Positions 8,516-16,903 of a DNA stretch of 64,000 nt are shown in pieces. Every line of letters starts with the position of its first letter. Position 1 is the stretch's first letter. The notes under the pieces were generated by a model, which was not told the origin of the DNA, did not search any database, and worked only from the letters and a program-made list of their open reading frames with translations. The stretch lies in assembly GCA_036489765.1 (NCBI GenBank), contig DASXFE010000026.1:35982-99981 (forward strand), written 5' to 3'. Position numbers and translations under genes: made by a program. The DNA is from DATARH01 sp036489765 (GTDB taxonomy: Bacteria > Pseudomonadota > Alphaproteobacteria > ATCC43930 > CGMCC-115725).

Positions 8516-9224
8516 CCGCCACCTCCACCTCGCATTGCGCCGGCCGGCCGCCGCGGCAGCGCAGCAATTCGACCCGCCAGCGCGGGCGTCCGATCCCCGG
8601 TTCTCCCTCGATCGCCGCCGACGGAACCGACGCCACCCGCCAGCGCGTCGTCGCCGCGCTCGGCCGGTCGCGCTCGGCGGCCGCCTCGCCGGCGGTACGC
8701 CAGCGCCGCAGCAGGAGCACGGTAACGCCGGCCCGCTCGGCGGCGAGCTGCAGGCGCCGGCTCGCCACCATTGGCAATCGCCCGATTTCGCCGACCACCG
8801 CGGCAAGCCCGGCCCTTCGGCCGGCGCGCAGCCCCTCCTCGAGCGCCCAGAGGATGCGGTCGTCGCGCGGCGTCGACACCAGCACGAGCCGCGCCGGGTC
8901 GAGCCCGTGTGCGGCCAGCCCCGGCCCGTAGAGGTCCGGCCGCTTCAGGCACCACAGCACCGCGCCGGTCTTGTCGCCATGGAGGCCGATTCGCGCGAGT
9001 ATGCCGGCGGTGAACCCGGCGACGGCCGCACCGTCCTCCTCATCGCCGCCCACACCCATGATCTCGTGCACCGCGCCGAGCTGGAGACCGCCTCCCGGCA
9101 AGGCCCGGTCGAATGCCGCCACGCCGAACGGCAAGACGCCGAACGCGGCGGCCGACGGGCGCTCAATTCGCCGGATGCGGGAACGCAACACGGCCAGGGG
9201 AACCGTACTGGACATAAGAAACAC
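8421..9224 (-). CDS. imuA: ImuA, RecA-like mutasome protein
   Basis: The 267-residue protein is a RecA/SulA-fold ATPase-like partner of ImuB in the SOS mutasome. It contains the ImuA features LPFGVAAFDRALPGGGLQLGAVHEI, split here as FDRALPGGG (degenerate Walker-A region) and AVHEIMG, plus VLWCLKRPDLYGPGLAAHGL and the DDRILWALEEGLR segment. It is the first gene of the imuA-imuB-dnaE2 operon and lies directly under a LexA box. An alternative start three codons downstream (MSSTVPLAVL) is equally possible. Its 3' end overlaps imuB by 95 bases. Confidence 0.9.
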   Translation of the reverse strand: MFLMSSTVPLAVLRSRIRRIERPSAAAFGVLPFGVAAFDRALPGGGLQLGAVHEIMGVGGDEEDGAAVAGFTAGILARIGLHGDKTGAVLWCLKRPDLYGPGLAAHGLDPARLVLVSTPRDDRILWALEEGLRAGRRAGLAAVVGEIGRLPMVASRRLQLAAERAGVTVLLLRRWRTAGEAAAERDRPSAATTRWRVASVPSAAIEGEPGIGRPRWRVELLRCRGGRPAQCEVEVADATGSVSLPAELADRPAAAPRMHPATLRRAG

Positions 9225-9238
9225 CCGCGACCCTTCAT

Positions 9239-9253
9239 GTTCCCTTTTTGTTC
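9239..9253 (-). promoter_or_regulatory. LexA (SOS) box of the imuABC operon
   Basis: GTTCCCTTTTTGTTC is an exact match to the alphaproteobacterial LexA operator GTTC-N7-GTTC. It ends 15 bases before the imuA start codon, where bound LexA would block transcription. pyrE starts on the other strand 50 bases away. Confidence 0.88.
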
Positions 9254-9302
9254 ATATCATCTTCGATTGTCAAGCCCGCTCGCTTTGCCGTTAGAATGAC
9301 GC

Positions 9303-10007
9303 ATGACCGATGCCGCGCATGTGGCCCGCACGGCGGGCGAAGCCGATGCGGCGGAAACCACCGCCCGCATCCTTCTCGAAACCGAGGCCGTCTTGTTCCG
9401 GCCCGACGATCCGTTCACGTTTACGTCGGGACGGCTGTCGCCGGTCTATATCGACTGCCGGCGGCTGATTTCGTTTCCCCGCGCGCGGAAACGCCTGATG
9501 GATCTCGGCGCCGAGCTGATCCAGCGCAAGGTCGGATTCGAGGCCCTGGACGCGATCGCCGGCGGGGAAACCGCGGGCATCCCGTTCGCCGCCTGGATCG
9601 CCGACCGGCTGTCGCTGCCGATGCTTTACGTCCGCAAACAGCCCAAAGGGTTCGGCCGCAACGCGCAGATCGAAGGTCGGCTCTCCGACGGCGCCCGCGT
9701 GCTGCTCGTCGAGGATCTCGCCAGCGAGGGCACGTCAAAACTCAATTTCGTCCGCGCGATCCGCCAGGCCGGCGGCGAGATCAGCCATACCTTCGTCATC
9801 TTCAACTACGGCATCTTCCCGCACATCGACACGAGCCTCAAAGCCGAGGGCATCACCCTCCACGCACTCGCGAACTGGTGGGACGTCGCCGCGATGGCCG
9901 AGCTGCTCGGCCGCTTCGAGGCTGGGCAGTACGACAAGATCAGGGCCTTCCTCGCCGACCCCGAAGCGTGGTCCGCCGACCGCGCCGCCGCACGAAAGAC
10001 GGCGTAG
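9303..10007 (+). CDS. pyrE: orotate phosphoribosyltransferase
   Basis: This cytoplasmic enzyme joins orotate to PRPP to make OMP, the fifth step of de novo pyrimidine synthesis. The 234-residue protein has the OPRT N-terminal region (FTFTSGRLSPVYIDCRRL), the lysine-rich active loop (VRKQPKGFGRNAQIEG) and the PRPP-binding motif VLLVEDLASEGTS. Residues 1-25 are an alanine-rich extension before the conserved fold. The gene stands alone, divergent from imuA. A REP-like palindrome follows its stop. Confidence 0.95.
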   Translation: MTDAAHVARTAGEADAAETTARILLETEAVLFRPDDPFTFTSGRLSPVYIDCRRLISFPRARKRLMDLGAELIQRKVGFEALDAIAGGETAGIPFAAWIADRLSLPMLYVRKQPKGFGRNAQIEGRLSDGARVLLVEDLASEGTSKLNFVRAIRQAGGEISHTFVIFNYGIFPHIDTSLKAEGITLHALANWWDVAAMAELLGRFEAGQYDKIRAFLADPEAWSADRAAARKTA

Positions 10008-10012
10008 GAACC

Positions 10013-10096
10013 CGCAGGATGGGGTGATCGCAGCGAAGCCCGTCAATGCTCGCAACCAACGGCTGATGGGCTTCGCGACGCTCAGCCAATCCTGCG
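10013..10096. repeat. REP-like palindrome between pyrE and the aminotransferase gene
   Basis: CGCAGGATGGGGTGATCG...CAGCGAAGCCC on one arm pairs imperfectly with GGGCTTCGCGACGCTCAGCC...ATCCTGCG on the other. The element fills nearly the whole gap between two convergent genes and may also act as a transcription stop. Confidence 0.75.
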
Positions 10097-10100
10097 TTTG

Positions 10101-11249
10101 CTATCTCACCAACCACCCCGCCAGCCGCTTCGCCGCCTCGGCGATGTCGTCGCTCGACCCGGCGAAGCTGAAGCGCACCCAGGCGTTGCCGTGGATCGGG
10201 TCGAAATCGGCGCCGGGGGTTGCGGCGACGCTGATCTCGGCGAGCATCCGGCGGCAGAAATCGCCGCTGTCGGCGGTCAGGCGCGACACGTCGACATAGA
10301 GGTAGAACGCGCCTTCGGCCGGGGCGACGCGGGTGAGGCCGGCTTTCGACAAGGTCGCGATCAACAGGTCGCGGTTGGCGCGGTAGCGGCCGACGTGCGC
10401 GTCGAGCTCGGCGCGGCACTCGAACGCGGCGATCGCTGCGAGCTGCGACAGGCCCGGCGGCGAGATGTAGAAATTCTGCGCCAGGCACTCGACGGAACGG
10501 GCAAGGTCCGGCGGCACCAGCATCCAGCCGAGCCGCCACCCGGTCATGCTGTAGTACTTCGAGAACGAGTTGACGACGATCGCGTCCCGGCCGAAGGCGC
10601 GCGCCGATTGCGCGGCCGCCTCGTAGGTGATGCCGTGATAGATCTCGTCGGAGATCAGGCGGATGCCACGGTCGCGGCAGTAATCGTAGAGCCGTTTTAG
10701 ATCACCGGGTGCGATCATCGTTCCGGTCGGGTTGGCGGGACTGGCGATGATCAGGCCGGCCAGGTCCGGGATGTCGGACAGCAGCTCGGGGTTCGGCTGG
10801 TAGTGGGCGTTCTCGCCGACCTCGATCAGCACGGTTTCAAGGCCCAGCGCCGACAGGATGTTGCGATAGGCCGGGTAGCCCGGCGCCGCCAGCGCGACGT
10901 GATCGCCGGCCTCGAACGCGGCGATGAAGGCGAGCTGGAAGGCCGCCGACGAGCCGGTGGTCACCGCCACCTCGGCCGGGTCGACTCCGATGCCGTATTG
11001 CGCGCGGTAGTGCCCGGCGATCGCCTCGCGCAGCTTCCCGATGCCCTCGGCGTCGGTATAGCCGATCTTGTCGCGGTCGAGCGCGGCCCGTGCCGCGTCG
11101 CGCACGACGGCGGGGGCCGGGGTGCCGGGCTGGCCCACTTCGAGATGGATGACGCAGTGCCCTTCGGCCTCGCGCGCATTCGCGGCGCGCAGCACGTCCA
11201 TCGCGATAAACGGCGGGACCAGCCCGCGGCGGGAAGGGCCTAATGTCAT
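10101..11249 (-). CDS. class I/II pyridoxal-phosphate aminotransferase
   Basis: The 382-residue protein is a fold-type I aminotransferase, close in architecture to AspC/AlaA-type enzymes. It shows the substrate-side segment LEVGQPGTPAPAVV, the PLP phosphate region TTGSSAAFQLAF, the conserved ASPANPTGT motif (Asn contacting PLP), the DEIY aspartate and the Schiff-base lysine K231 in NSFSKYYSMTGWRLGW. The length is normal. Substrate preference (aspartate, alanine or aromatic) cannot be assigned. Nearby genes give no pathway hint. Confidence 0.9.
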   Translation of the reverse strand: MTLGPSRRGLVPPFIAMDVLRAANAREAEGHCVIHLEVGQPGTPAPAVVRDAARAALDRDKIGYTDAEGIGKLREAIAGHYRAQYGIGVDPAEVAVTTGSSAAFQLAFIAAFEAGDHVALAAPGYPAYRNILSALGLETVLIEVGENAHYQPNPELLSDIPDLAGLIIASPANPTGTMIAPGDLKRLYDYCRDRGIRLISDEIYHGITYEAAAQSARAFGRDAIVVNSFSKYYSMTGWRLGWMLVPPDLARSVECLAQNFYISPPGLSQLAAIAAFECRAELDAHVGRYRANRDLLIATLSKAGLTRVAPAEGAFYLYVDVSRLTADSGDFCRRMLAEISVAATPGADFDPIHGNAWVRFSFAGSSDDIAEAAKRLAGWLVR

Positions 11250-11282
11250 CGCCTATCCTCGCACAAAATCCCGGCCAGGCAT

Positions 11283-11402
11283 GGTGCGTCCTTCGAGACG
11301 CGCTCTGCGAGCGCTCCTCACGATGAGGAGCTAAGGTTCTGCCCCATACCGTTCTTCCTTATCCCGAGGAGCCCGCGCGGCGGGCGTCTCGAAGGACGCA
11401 CC
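11283..11402. repeat. palindromic repeat with perfect 19-bp ends
   Basis: GGTGCGTCCTTCGAGACGC at 11283-11301 is exactly repeated in inverse at 11384-11402, around about 82 bases that include a further stem (CTCCTCACGATGAGGAG). It is the intact relative of the element inside dnaE2 at 4191-4307. It lies upstream of two divergent genes. Confidence 0.88.
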
Positions 11403-11474
11403 CCATTCTTGCCAGCACCCCGTCCATGTCTGTATGAGGGCGCGCTTTGCACGTTTTGACAGGGAAGCAGCACA

Positions 11475-12029
11475 ATGGCCCAGTACCGCCTGATCGGCAT
11501 GTCCGGCAGCCTGCGCGCCGGTTCGTTCTCGAACGCGATCCTGCGCACGATGCGCGAGCATTTTGCCGATCGGGCCGATCTGGAGGTTTACGACCTCGCG
11601 CCGCTCCCCCTCTACAACCAGGATTTCGAGGGCGACAAGCGGCCGCCGACGGTCAAGCAGATGCTCGCCGACATCGAGGCGGCGGACGGGCTTGTGCTGT
11701 GCGCGCCCGAATTCAACCACTCGATCCCCGGCGTCCTCAAGAACGCGATCGACTGGGCCTCGCGTCCGGCCTTCCAGTCGGTGCTCGCGTACAAGCCGGT
11801 CGCGATCATGGCGACCTCGCGTGGGCCGCTCGGCGGGGCGCGGTGCCTCGAACACATGAAGGTCGCGCTCGATTCGTGCCTCTGCCGCGTGGCGCTGGCG
11901 CGCGAGGTCATCATCACCGCGGCGGAAACCCGAATCTCGGACGGCCGCCTGGTCGACGAAACCTGCATCGGTTTTGCCACCGCGGCGATCGACGCGCTGC
12001 TGCAGGAAATCGCCCTGTTCAAGAAATGA
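11475..12029 (+). CDS. NAD(P)H-dependent FMN reductase (flavodoxin-like fold)
   Basis: The 184-residue protein has the FMN phosphate loop GMSGSLRAGSFSNAILR and the signature PEFNHSIPGVLKNAIDW of the NADPH-dependent FMN reductase family (ChrR/SsuE/azoreductase-like). These soluble enzymes reduce flavin, quinones, azo dyes or metals using NAD(P)H. The length is typical. The start at 11475 directly precedes the conserved first beta strand. The physiological substrate is not evident. Confidence 0.9.
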   Translation: MAQYRLIGMSGSLRAGSFSNAILRTMREHFADRADLEVYDLAPLPLYNQDFEGDKRPPTVKQMLADIEAADGLVLCAPEFNHSIPGVLKNAIDWASRPAFQSVLAYKPVAIMATSRGPLGGARCLEHMKVALDSCLCRVALAREVIITAAETRISDGRLVDETCIGFATAAIDALLQEIALFKK

Positions 12030-12056
12030 AGGAGCGCGGGCGTCTCTCCCGCATTC

Positions 12057-12692
12057 CTAGATCACCGAGGCCGGCTTCTCGTTGACGCAGCGCAACAGGC
12101 GCCAGTAGCCGAAGAGGTTGCTCGGGCGGATTTCGCGGACGGTAAGCTTGCTGTCGTCCATGAATTTGTCGAAGTCGAAATCGGGGTGGAACCCGATATG
12201 CCGGGCGAGGTGCGCGAGACGCTTCTCGAAAAAGCGCACCGCCCAGTTCTCGCTCATGAAGTGGTTGACCAGCACGATCGTGCCGCCGGGGATGCACACG
12301 CGCTTCATCTCGGCGGCGAATTGGGCCGGGCTCGGCACGACCGGCGCGACGTAGAGCGCCAGGACAGCGTCGAACGAGTTGTCGGCGAAATCCATGTGCT
12401 CGGCGTCCATGACGCGGAGCTCGTCGACATGGCCGAGCTTTTCGGTCTCGACTCGCCGGCGCGCCTTCGCGAGCATCTCCTCGGAGATGTCGATGCCGGT
12501 GACATGCGAATCGGTCCGGAAATGCGGCAGCGACAGGCCGGTCCCGACGCCCACCTCGAGGATGCGCTGGCCGGGCCGGTCATTGGCAATGCGTACCGCA
12601 TCCTTGCGCCCGGGATGAAATATCGGCCCGAACACAAAGTCGTATGAATGCGAAACCCAACGGTAGGTACGAACCGTATCGCGCAAGTCCAT
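12057..12692 (-). CDS. SAM-dependent methyltransferase, PmtA-like
   Basis: The 211-residue class I methyltransferase has motif I ILEVGVGTGLSLPHF, an acidic ribose-binding position (VTGIDISEEML) and motif IV VLALYVAPVV. The N-terminal YDFVFGPIFHPGRK segment and overall length resemble the Rhodobacter-type phosphatidylethanolamine N-methyltransferase PmtA, which makes phosphatidylcholine at the inner membrane. The PmtA assignment rests on overall resemblance only, so the exact substrate is tentative. The gene is monocistronic, on the strand opposite the FMN reductase. Confidence 0.78.
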   Translation of the reverse strand: MDLRDTVRTYRWVSHSYDFVFGPIFHPGRKDAVRIANDRPGQRILEVGVGTGLSLPHFRTDSHVTGIDISEEMLAKARRRVETEKLGHVDELRVMDAEHMDFADNSFDAVLALYVAPVVPSPAQFAAEMKRVCIPGGTIVLVNHFMSENWAVRFFEKRLAHLARHIGFHPDFDFDKFMDDSKLTVREIRPSNLFGYWRLLRCVNEKPASVI

Positions 12693-12838
12693 CGGATCGT
12701 TCTCAACCTGATCGACGAGACCGCGCCGCGCCCGTCAGACAAGCCAACGGACCGGCACACGGGAAAGTGCCAAGCGGAAACGCGCTTGTAAACATTTCGG
12801 TGCAGAAGGCGGCTATGCAGCCGCCGGAAGACGTCGGG

Positions 12839-13360
12839 TCAGAGCAGCGCGACGTGATCCGCTTCCTGGCCCTTTTTGCCTTCGACGACCTCCATCCTGA
12901 CGCGCTGGCCGGGATCCAGCGAGTCGACGCCGCTGCGGCGCAACGCCGTGATGTGGATGAAAACATCCTTCCCGCCGCCATCGGGCGAGATGAAGCCGTA
13001 GCCCTTGTCGGGCTCGAACCACTTGACCGCACCTTCGAGCGTCTGCGACGGGCGCGGCTCGCGCCGGTCGAAACCCGAATCACGAGACGCCACCGCGGTG
13101 CTCGGATCGATGTTGAGCACGTTGAGGACGAGCGGTCCCTTGGCACCGTCGCCGACCTCGCAGGTCACCGAGGTGCCTTCGCGGATCTCCTCGAACCCGG
13201 CACGGCGCAGCACCGCCATCGGCAGGAATGCGTCCTGCGACCCGTCATCCGGCGTGACGAAGCCGAACCCCTTGCTGGCATTGAACCATTTTACTTTGGC
13301 TTCGCAGACGCGACCAGGAGGGGTGTCTTCGCGAAAGAAGCCGGGGCGGCGCTCGTACAT
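12839..13360 (-). CDS. cold-shock protein with two CSD domains
   Basis: The 173-residue protein has two nucleic-acid-binding cold-shock domains in tandem: residues about 20-85 (AKVKWFNASKGFGFVTPDDG) and about 107-172 (GAVKWFEPDKGYGFISPDGG), each with the RNP1-like aromatic set. A charged linker joins them. Double-CSD proteins are common in alphaproteobacteria and act as RNA chaperones. The first domain's second RNP is less canonical (DAFLPMAVL instead of DVFIHITAL). GAGG stands five bases before the ATG at 13360. Confidence 0.93.
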   Translation of the reverse strand: MYERRPGFFREDTPPGRVCEAKVKWFNASKGFGFVTPDDGSQDAFLPMAVLRRAGFEEIREGTSVTCEVGDGAKGPLVLNVLNIDPSTAVASRDSGFDRREPRPSQTLEGAVKWFEPDKGYGFISPDGGGKDVFIHITALRRSGVDSLDPGQRVRMEVVEGKKGQEADHVALL

Positions 13361-13591
13361 GGTGCCTCTAAACCAAATGTCCTGCGGCTAGCGCTCGGGG
13401 AACCCTTACCATAGCGTAAAAGTGTCGCACGACGCTAGTACCCTCATCCAACCCGCGGCTGAATGAGGCGTCAACAATACTTCTTTGTACTTATAGATAG
13501 TTAGAGGCGCTGGCCTCTCGACACGCCGCAACCTGAAAGCGGCGGCGCTCGCCCGGAGCGGGATAGAGGCGGGTTTACGGAATCAAAGCGT

Positions 13592-13623
13592 GCCCCCTCC
13601 GGCCGTATGGCATGGGAGGGGGC
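13592..13623 (-). terminator. hairpin after the FAH-family gene
   Basis: GCCCCCTCC (13592-13600) pairs with GGAGGGGGC (13615-13623), just past the stop of the hydrolase gene. No T-run follows, so intrinsic termination is likely weak. The rest of the 13361-13631 gap shows no gene. Confidence 0.5.
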
Positions 13624-13631
13624 GCCCGTGC

Positions 13632-14480
13632 TTATCCCGGATAGGCGACGAGCTTTTGCTGTTGGACGCCGAGGCCCTCGACGCCGATGCGCATGACGTC
13701 GCCGACCTTGAGGAATTTGGGTGGCTTGAACCCCATCGCGACGCCCGAGGGAGTGCCGGTCGGGATCACGTCACCCGGGTTGAGGGTCATGAACTCGCTG
13801 CAATAGCTGACGATCTTTTCGATCCCGAAGATGAGGTCGGCGGTGTTGCTGTTCTGGCGCCGCTCGCCGTTGACCTCGGTCCAGACCTGGAGCTTGCCGG
13901 CGTCGCCGACCTCGTCGGCGGTGACCATCCAGGGGCCCATCGGGCAGAACGTGTCGCAGCTCTTGCCCTTGGTCCACGTGCCGCCGCGCTCGATCTGGTA
14001 TTCGCGCTCGGAGACGTCGTTCACGACGCAATAGCCGGCGATGTAGTTCTTTGCGTCTTTCTCGGAGACGTATTTCGCGGTCTGCCCGATGACGATCGCC
14101 AACTCGACCTCGTAATCCATCTTCTGCGAGCCCTTGGGGATGATCACGTTGTCATCCGGACCGCTGATGCTGCTCAACGCCTTGAGAAAGAAGATCGGCT
14201 CGGTCGGGATCGGCATGCCGGCTTCCTGCGCGTGGAGGCGGTAGTTGAGGCCGATCGCCAGGATCTTCGACGGATTGCCGACACAGGGGCCGATGCGCGG
14301 GGTGCCATTGACCAGCGGCAGGCTCGCCGGGTCCATCCCCTTGAGCCGCGCCAGCGAAGCGGGCGACAGCGTGCTGCCGTCGATGTCCTTCACGACGCCG
14401 GAGAGGTCGCGAATCTTGCCGTCCTTGTCGAGAAGGCCGGGCTTTTCCTGGCCCGTCGGGCCGTAGCGCAGAAGCTTCAT
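13632..14480 (-). CDS. fumarylacetoacetate hydrolase family protein, possible 2,4-diketo-3-deoxy-L-fuconate hydrolase
   Basis: The 282-residue FAH-fold enzyme has the acidic metal-site strand YEVELAIVIG, the helix YCVVNDVSEREYQIERGG, the KSCDTFCPMGPWMV active-site stretch and the terminal GDVIPTGTPSGVAMGF motif. FAH-family hydrolases cleave C-C bonds of 1,3-dicarbonyl acids. The upstream neighbour is an SDR closely resembling 2-keto-3-deoxy-L-fuconate dehydrogenase, so the natural role is cleavage of 2,4-diketo-3-deoxy-L-fuconate (or the rhamnonate analogue) to pyruvate and lactate. That role is inferred from context. AGGAGG sits seven bases before the ATG. The gap to the SDR is 21 bases, so the two form an operon. 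Confidence 0.85.
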   Translation of the reverse strand: MKLLRYGPTGQEKPGLLDKDGKIRDLSGVVKDIDGSTLSPASLARLKGMDPASLPLVNGTPRIGPCVGNPSKILAIGLNYRLHAQEAGMPIPTEPIFFLKALSSISGPDDNVIIPKGSQKMDYEVELAIVIGQTAKYVSEKDAKNYIAGYCVVNDVSEREYQIERGGTWTKGKSCDTFCPMGPWMVTADEVGDAGKLQVWTEVNGERRQNSNTADLIFGIEKIVSYCSEFMTLNPGDVIPTGTPSGVAMGFKPPKFLKVGDVMRIGVEGLGVQQQKLVAYPG

Positions 14481-14501
14481 GACGTGTCCTCCTGGTAGGG
14501 G

Positions 14502-15254
14502 TTAAAGGCTCCAGCCGCCATCGATCACATGGGTCGCGCCGGTCGTGAACTTCGCATCGTCGGAGGCGAGATAGACCGCGAGCGCGGCGACCTCCTCGGC
14601 GGTGCCGAGCCGGCCGAGCGGCTGGCGGTCGATAAAGGCCTGCCGCGCGCCTTCGACTCCGCCCGGCGCCAGCGCGCCGGCGGCGGCGATGCGGTCGTCG
14701 AGCGAGGGGGTCTGGACGGTGCCCGGGCAGATCGCGTTGCAGCGGATGCCGTTGGCGACAAAATCGGCGGCGACCGATTTGGTGAGCCCGATCACCGCCG
14801 CCTTGGTCGCGCCATAGGCAAAACGGTTCGGCACGCCTTTGATCGAGGAGGCGCCCGACGACATGTTGATGACCGACCCGCCGCCGGCCTCGACCATCTT
14901 GGGCAGGAAGGCGCGGATCATCAGGAACATCGAGCGGACGTTGAGGCTGAACGAAAAGTCCCACTCCTCGGGGCTCGTCGTCAGCACCGTTCCGTGATGC
15001 ACAAAGCCGGCGCAGTTAAAGAGGATGTCGAGCGGCGGGAGTTCAGCGGCCAGCGCCCCGATCGCCTTCTCGTCGCGCGCATCGAGCGCCCGCGTCGCGA
15101 TCAGCGCATCCTCGAGCCCCTTGAGCTTTTCGGGGGCGAGGTCGGTCGCCAGCACATTCGCGCCCTCGCGGGCAAAGGCGAGCGCCGCCGCCCGCCCGAT
15201 CCCCTGCCCCGCCGCCGTCACCAGCGCACGCTTGCCGTCGAGCCGTCCCGCCAT
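14502..15254 (-). CDS. short-chain dehydrogenase, 2-keto-3-deoxy-L-fuconate dehydrogenase-like
   Basis: The 250-residue classical SDR has the NAD-binding glycine motif TAAGQGIGRAAALAFA, the NAG-type motif FNCAGFVHHG, the catalytic serine in INMSSGASS and YxxxK in FAYGATKAA. GFVHHGTVL, NVRSMFLMIRAFLPKM and CPGTVQTPSL closely resemble the DHRS6 / keto-deoxy-fuconate dehydrogenase branch, which oxidises the 4-hydroxyl of 2-keto-3-deoxy sugar acids. It is the first gene of a two-gene operon with the FAH hydrolase and is divergent from a UxaA-type dehydratase, consistent with successive steps. GGGAGGG precedes the ATG. Confidence 0.88.
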   Translation of the reverse strand: MAGRLDGKRALVTAAGQGIGRAAALAFAREGANVLATDLAPEKLKGLEDALIATRALDARDEKAIGALAAELPPLDILFNCAGFVHHGTVLTTSPEEWDFSFSLNVRSMFLMIRAFLPKMVEAGGGSVINMSSGASSIKGVPNRFAYGATKAAVIGLTKSVAADFVANGIRCNAICPGTVQTPSLDDRIAAAGALAPGGVEGARQAFIDRQPLGRLGTAEEVAALAVYLASDDAKFTTGATHVIDGGWSL

Positions 15255-15268
15255 GAACCCTCCCTAAC

Positions 15269-15332
15269 GCCCGCAGGCTGCGCCGGACCGCCGTGCGTCC
15301 ACGCACATGCCGTCACCCGGCAGCCTGCGGGC
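15269..15332. repeat. large hairpin between divergent SDR and UxaA genes
   Basis: GCCCGCAGGCTGC (15269-15281) and its exact complement (15320-15332) flank a 38-base loop that itself contains GCCGG/CCGGC and GTGCGT...ACGCAC pairs. The position in a divergent promoter region suggests either a repeat element or an operator-like site. Confidence 0.65.
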
Positions 15333-15394
15333 CGCAAATTGCCATGCTCCCAGCGCATCTGTAAATTCCGATGCCTCGCGAAAGGGGACCCGCC

Positions 15395-16903
15395 ATGCCG
15401 CCGCTGACCATCCGCCTCAACCCGGCCGACAATGTCGTCGTCGCTCGGGCCGATCTGCTGCCGGGGACCGACATCGAGGGCATCCGCGCCCGCGGCCACG
15501 TACCGGCCGGGCACAAGATCGCGACGGCACCCGTCGCCAAGGGCGAGGCGGTGCGCAAATACGGCCAGATCCTCGGCTTTGCGACCGAGGCGATCAGCCC
15601 TGGCGATCACGTCCACACGCACAACATGGCGATGGGCGATTTCGCTCGCGATTACGCCTTTTCCCAGGACGCAAGGCCGACCGAGCCGGTCGCCAACCCG
15701 GCGACATTCCAAGGCATCGTCCGCGCCGACGGCAGGGTGGCGACGCGGAACTATCTCGGCGTCCTCACCACCGTCAACTGCTCGGCCAGCACCGCGCGGT
15801 TTATCGCCGAGCAATTCCGTACCGGCATCCTCCGCGATTATCCCAACATCGACGGCGTCATCGCGCTCGGCCACGGCACCGGCTGCGGCATGGGGATCGA
15901 CGGCGAGCCGATGAACCTGTTGCGCCGCACGATCGGCGGCTATGCCCGCCATCCGAACTTTGCCGGCGTCCTGGTGCTCGGGCTCGGGTGCGAGACCAAC
16001 CAGATCTCCGGCCTCCTCACCGCCGAGGGGCTCGAGGAAGGCGATATGCTGACGACGATGACGATCCAGGACACCGGCGGCACGACCAAGACGGTCAAGG
16101 AAGGCGTCGCCCGGCTCAGCGCGATGCTGCCGGCCGCCAACAACGTGCGGCGCGAGCCGGTGCCGGCGAGCCATCTGACGCTGGCGCTGCAATGCGGCGG
16201 CTCGGACGGGTATTCCGGCATCACCGCAAACCCCGCGCTCGGCGCCTGCGTCGATCTTTTGGTGCGGCACGGCGGCACCGCGGTCCTCTCCGAGACGCCG
16301 GAGATCTACGGCGCCGAGCATCTCCTGACCCGCCGCGCGCAAAGCCGCGAGGTCGGCGAAAAGCTCGTCGAGCGCATCCGCTGGTGGGAGGATTACACGT
16401 CCCGCACCGGCGGCGAGATGAACAACAACCCGTCGCCCGGCAACAAGGCCGGCGGGCTGACGACGATCCTCGAAAAGTCGTTGGGCGCGGTGGCCAAGGG
16501 CGGCAGCACCAATCTCGTCGACGTCTACCGCTATGCCGAGCCGATTATGAAGAAGGGCTTCGTCTTTATGGATACGCCGGGCTACGACCCGGTGTCGGCG
16601 ACGGGCCAGGTCGCCGGCGGCGCCAACATCATCTGCTTCACGACCGGACGCGGCTCGGTGTTCGGCTGCAAGCCGGCGCCTTCACTGAAGCTCGCGACCA
16701 ACACGCCGCTCTACCGCCGCATGGAAGACGACATGGACATCGATTGCGGCCCGATCGCCGATGGCGAGGCGAGCGTCCCCGAGATCGGCGAGCGCATCTT
16801 CCAATTCCTCCTCGACACCGCCTCGGGCGCCAAGACCAAAAGCGAAATCCTCGGCTTCGGCGAAGACGAGTTCACCCCCTGGGTACTGGGCGCGGTGATG
16901 TAG
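15395..16903 (+). CDS. UxaA-family sugar-acid dehydratase (altronate/galactarate dehydratase family)
   Basis: The 502-residue protein combines an N-terminal SAF domain (about residues 1-90, GDHVHTHNMAMGDF) with the UxaA/GarD catalytic region (GVLTTVNCSAST, ALGHGTGCGMG, QCGGSDGYSGITANPA, SETPEIYGAEHLL). These metal-dependent enzymes dehydrate aldonic or aldaric acids to 2-keto-3-deoxy acids. A partner enzyme of this family works on L-fuconate in some fucose pathways, and the divergent SDR and FAH genes suggest the same here; the real substrate is inferred. The second ATG at 15395 is chosen over 15371 because AAAGGGG stands seven bases upstream. The 3' end overlaps the convergent DUF1223 gene by 32 bases. 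Confidence 0.9.
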   Translation: MPPLTIRLNPADNVVVARADLLPGTDIEGIRARGHVPAGHKIATAPVAKGEAVRKYGQILGFATEAISPGDHVHTHNMAMGDFARDYAFSQDARPTEPVANPATFQGIVRADGRVATRNYLGVLTTVNCSASTARFIAEQFRTGILRDYPNIDGVIALGHGTGCGMGIDGEPMNLLRRTIGGYARHPNFAGVLVLGLGCETNQISGLLTAEGLEEGDMLTTMTIQDTGGTTKTVKEGVARLSAMLPAANNVRREPVPASHLTLALQCGGSDGYSGITANPALGACVDLLVRHGGTAVLSETPEIYGAEHLLTRRAQSREVGEKLVERIRWWEDYTSRTGGEMNNNPSPGNKAGGLTTILEKSLGAVAKGGSTNLVDVYRYAEPIMKKGFVFMDTPGYDPVSATGQVAGGANIICFTTGRGSVFGCKPAPSLKLATNTPLYRRMEDDMDIDCGPIADGEASVPEIGERIFQFLLDTASGAKTKSEILGFGEDEFTPWVLGAVM

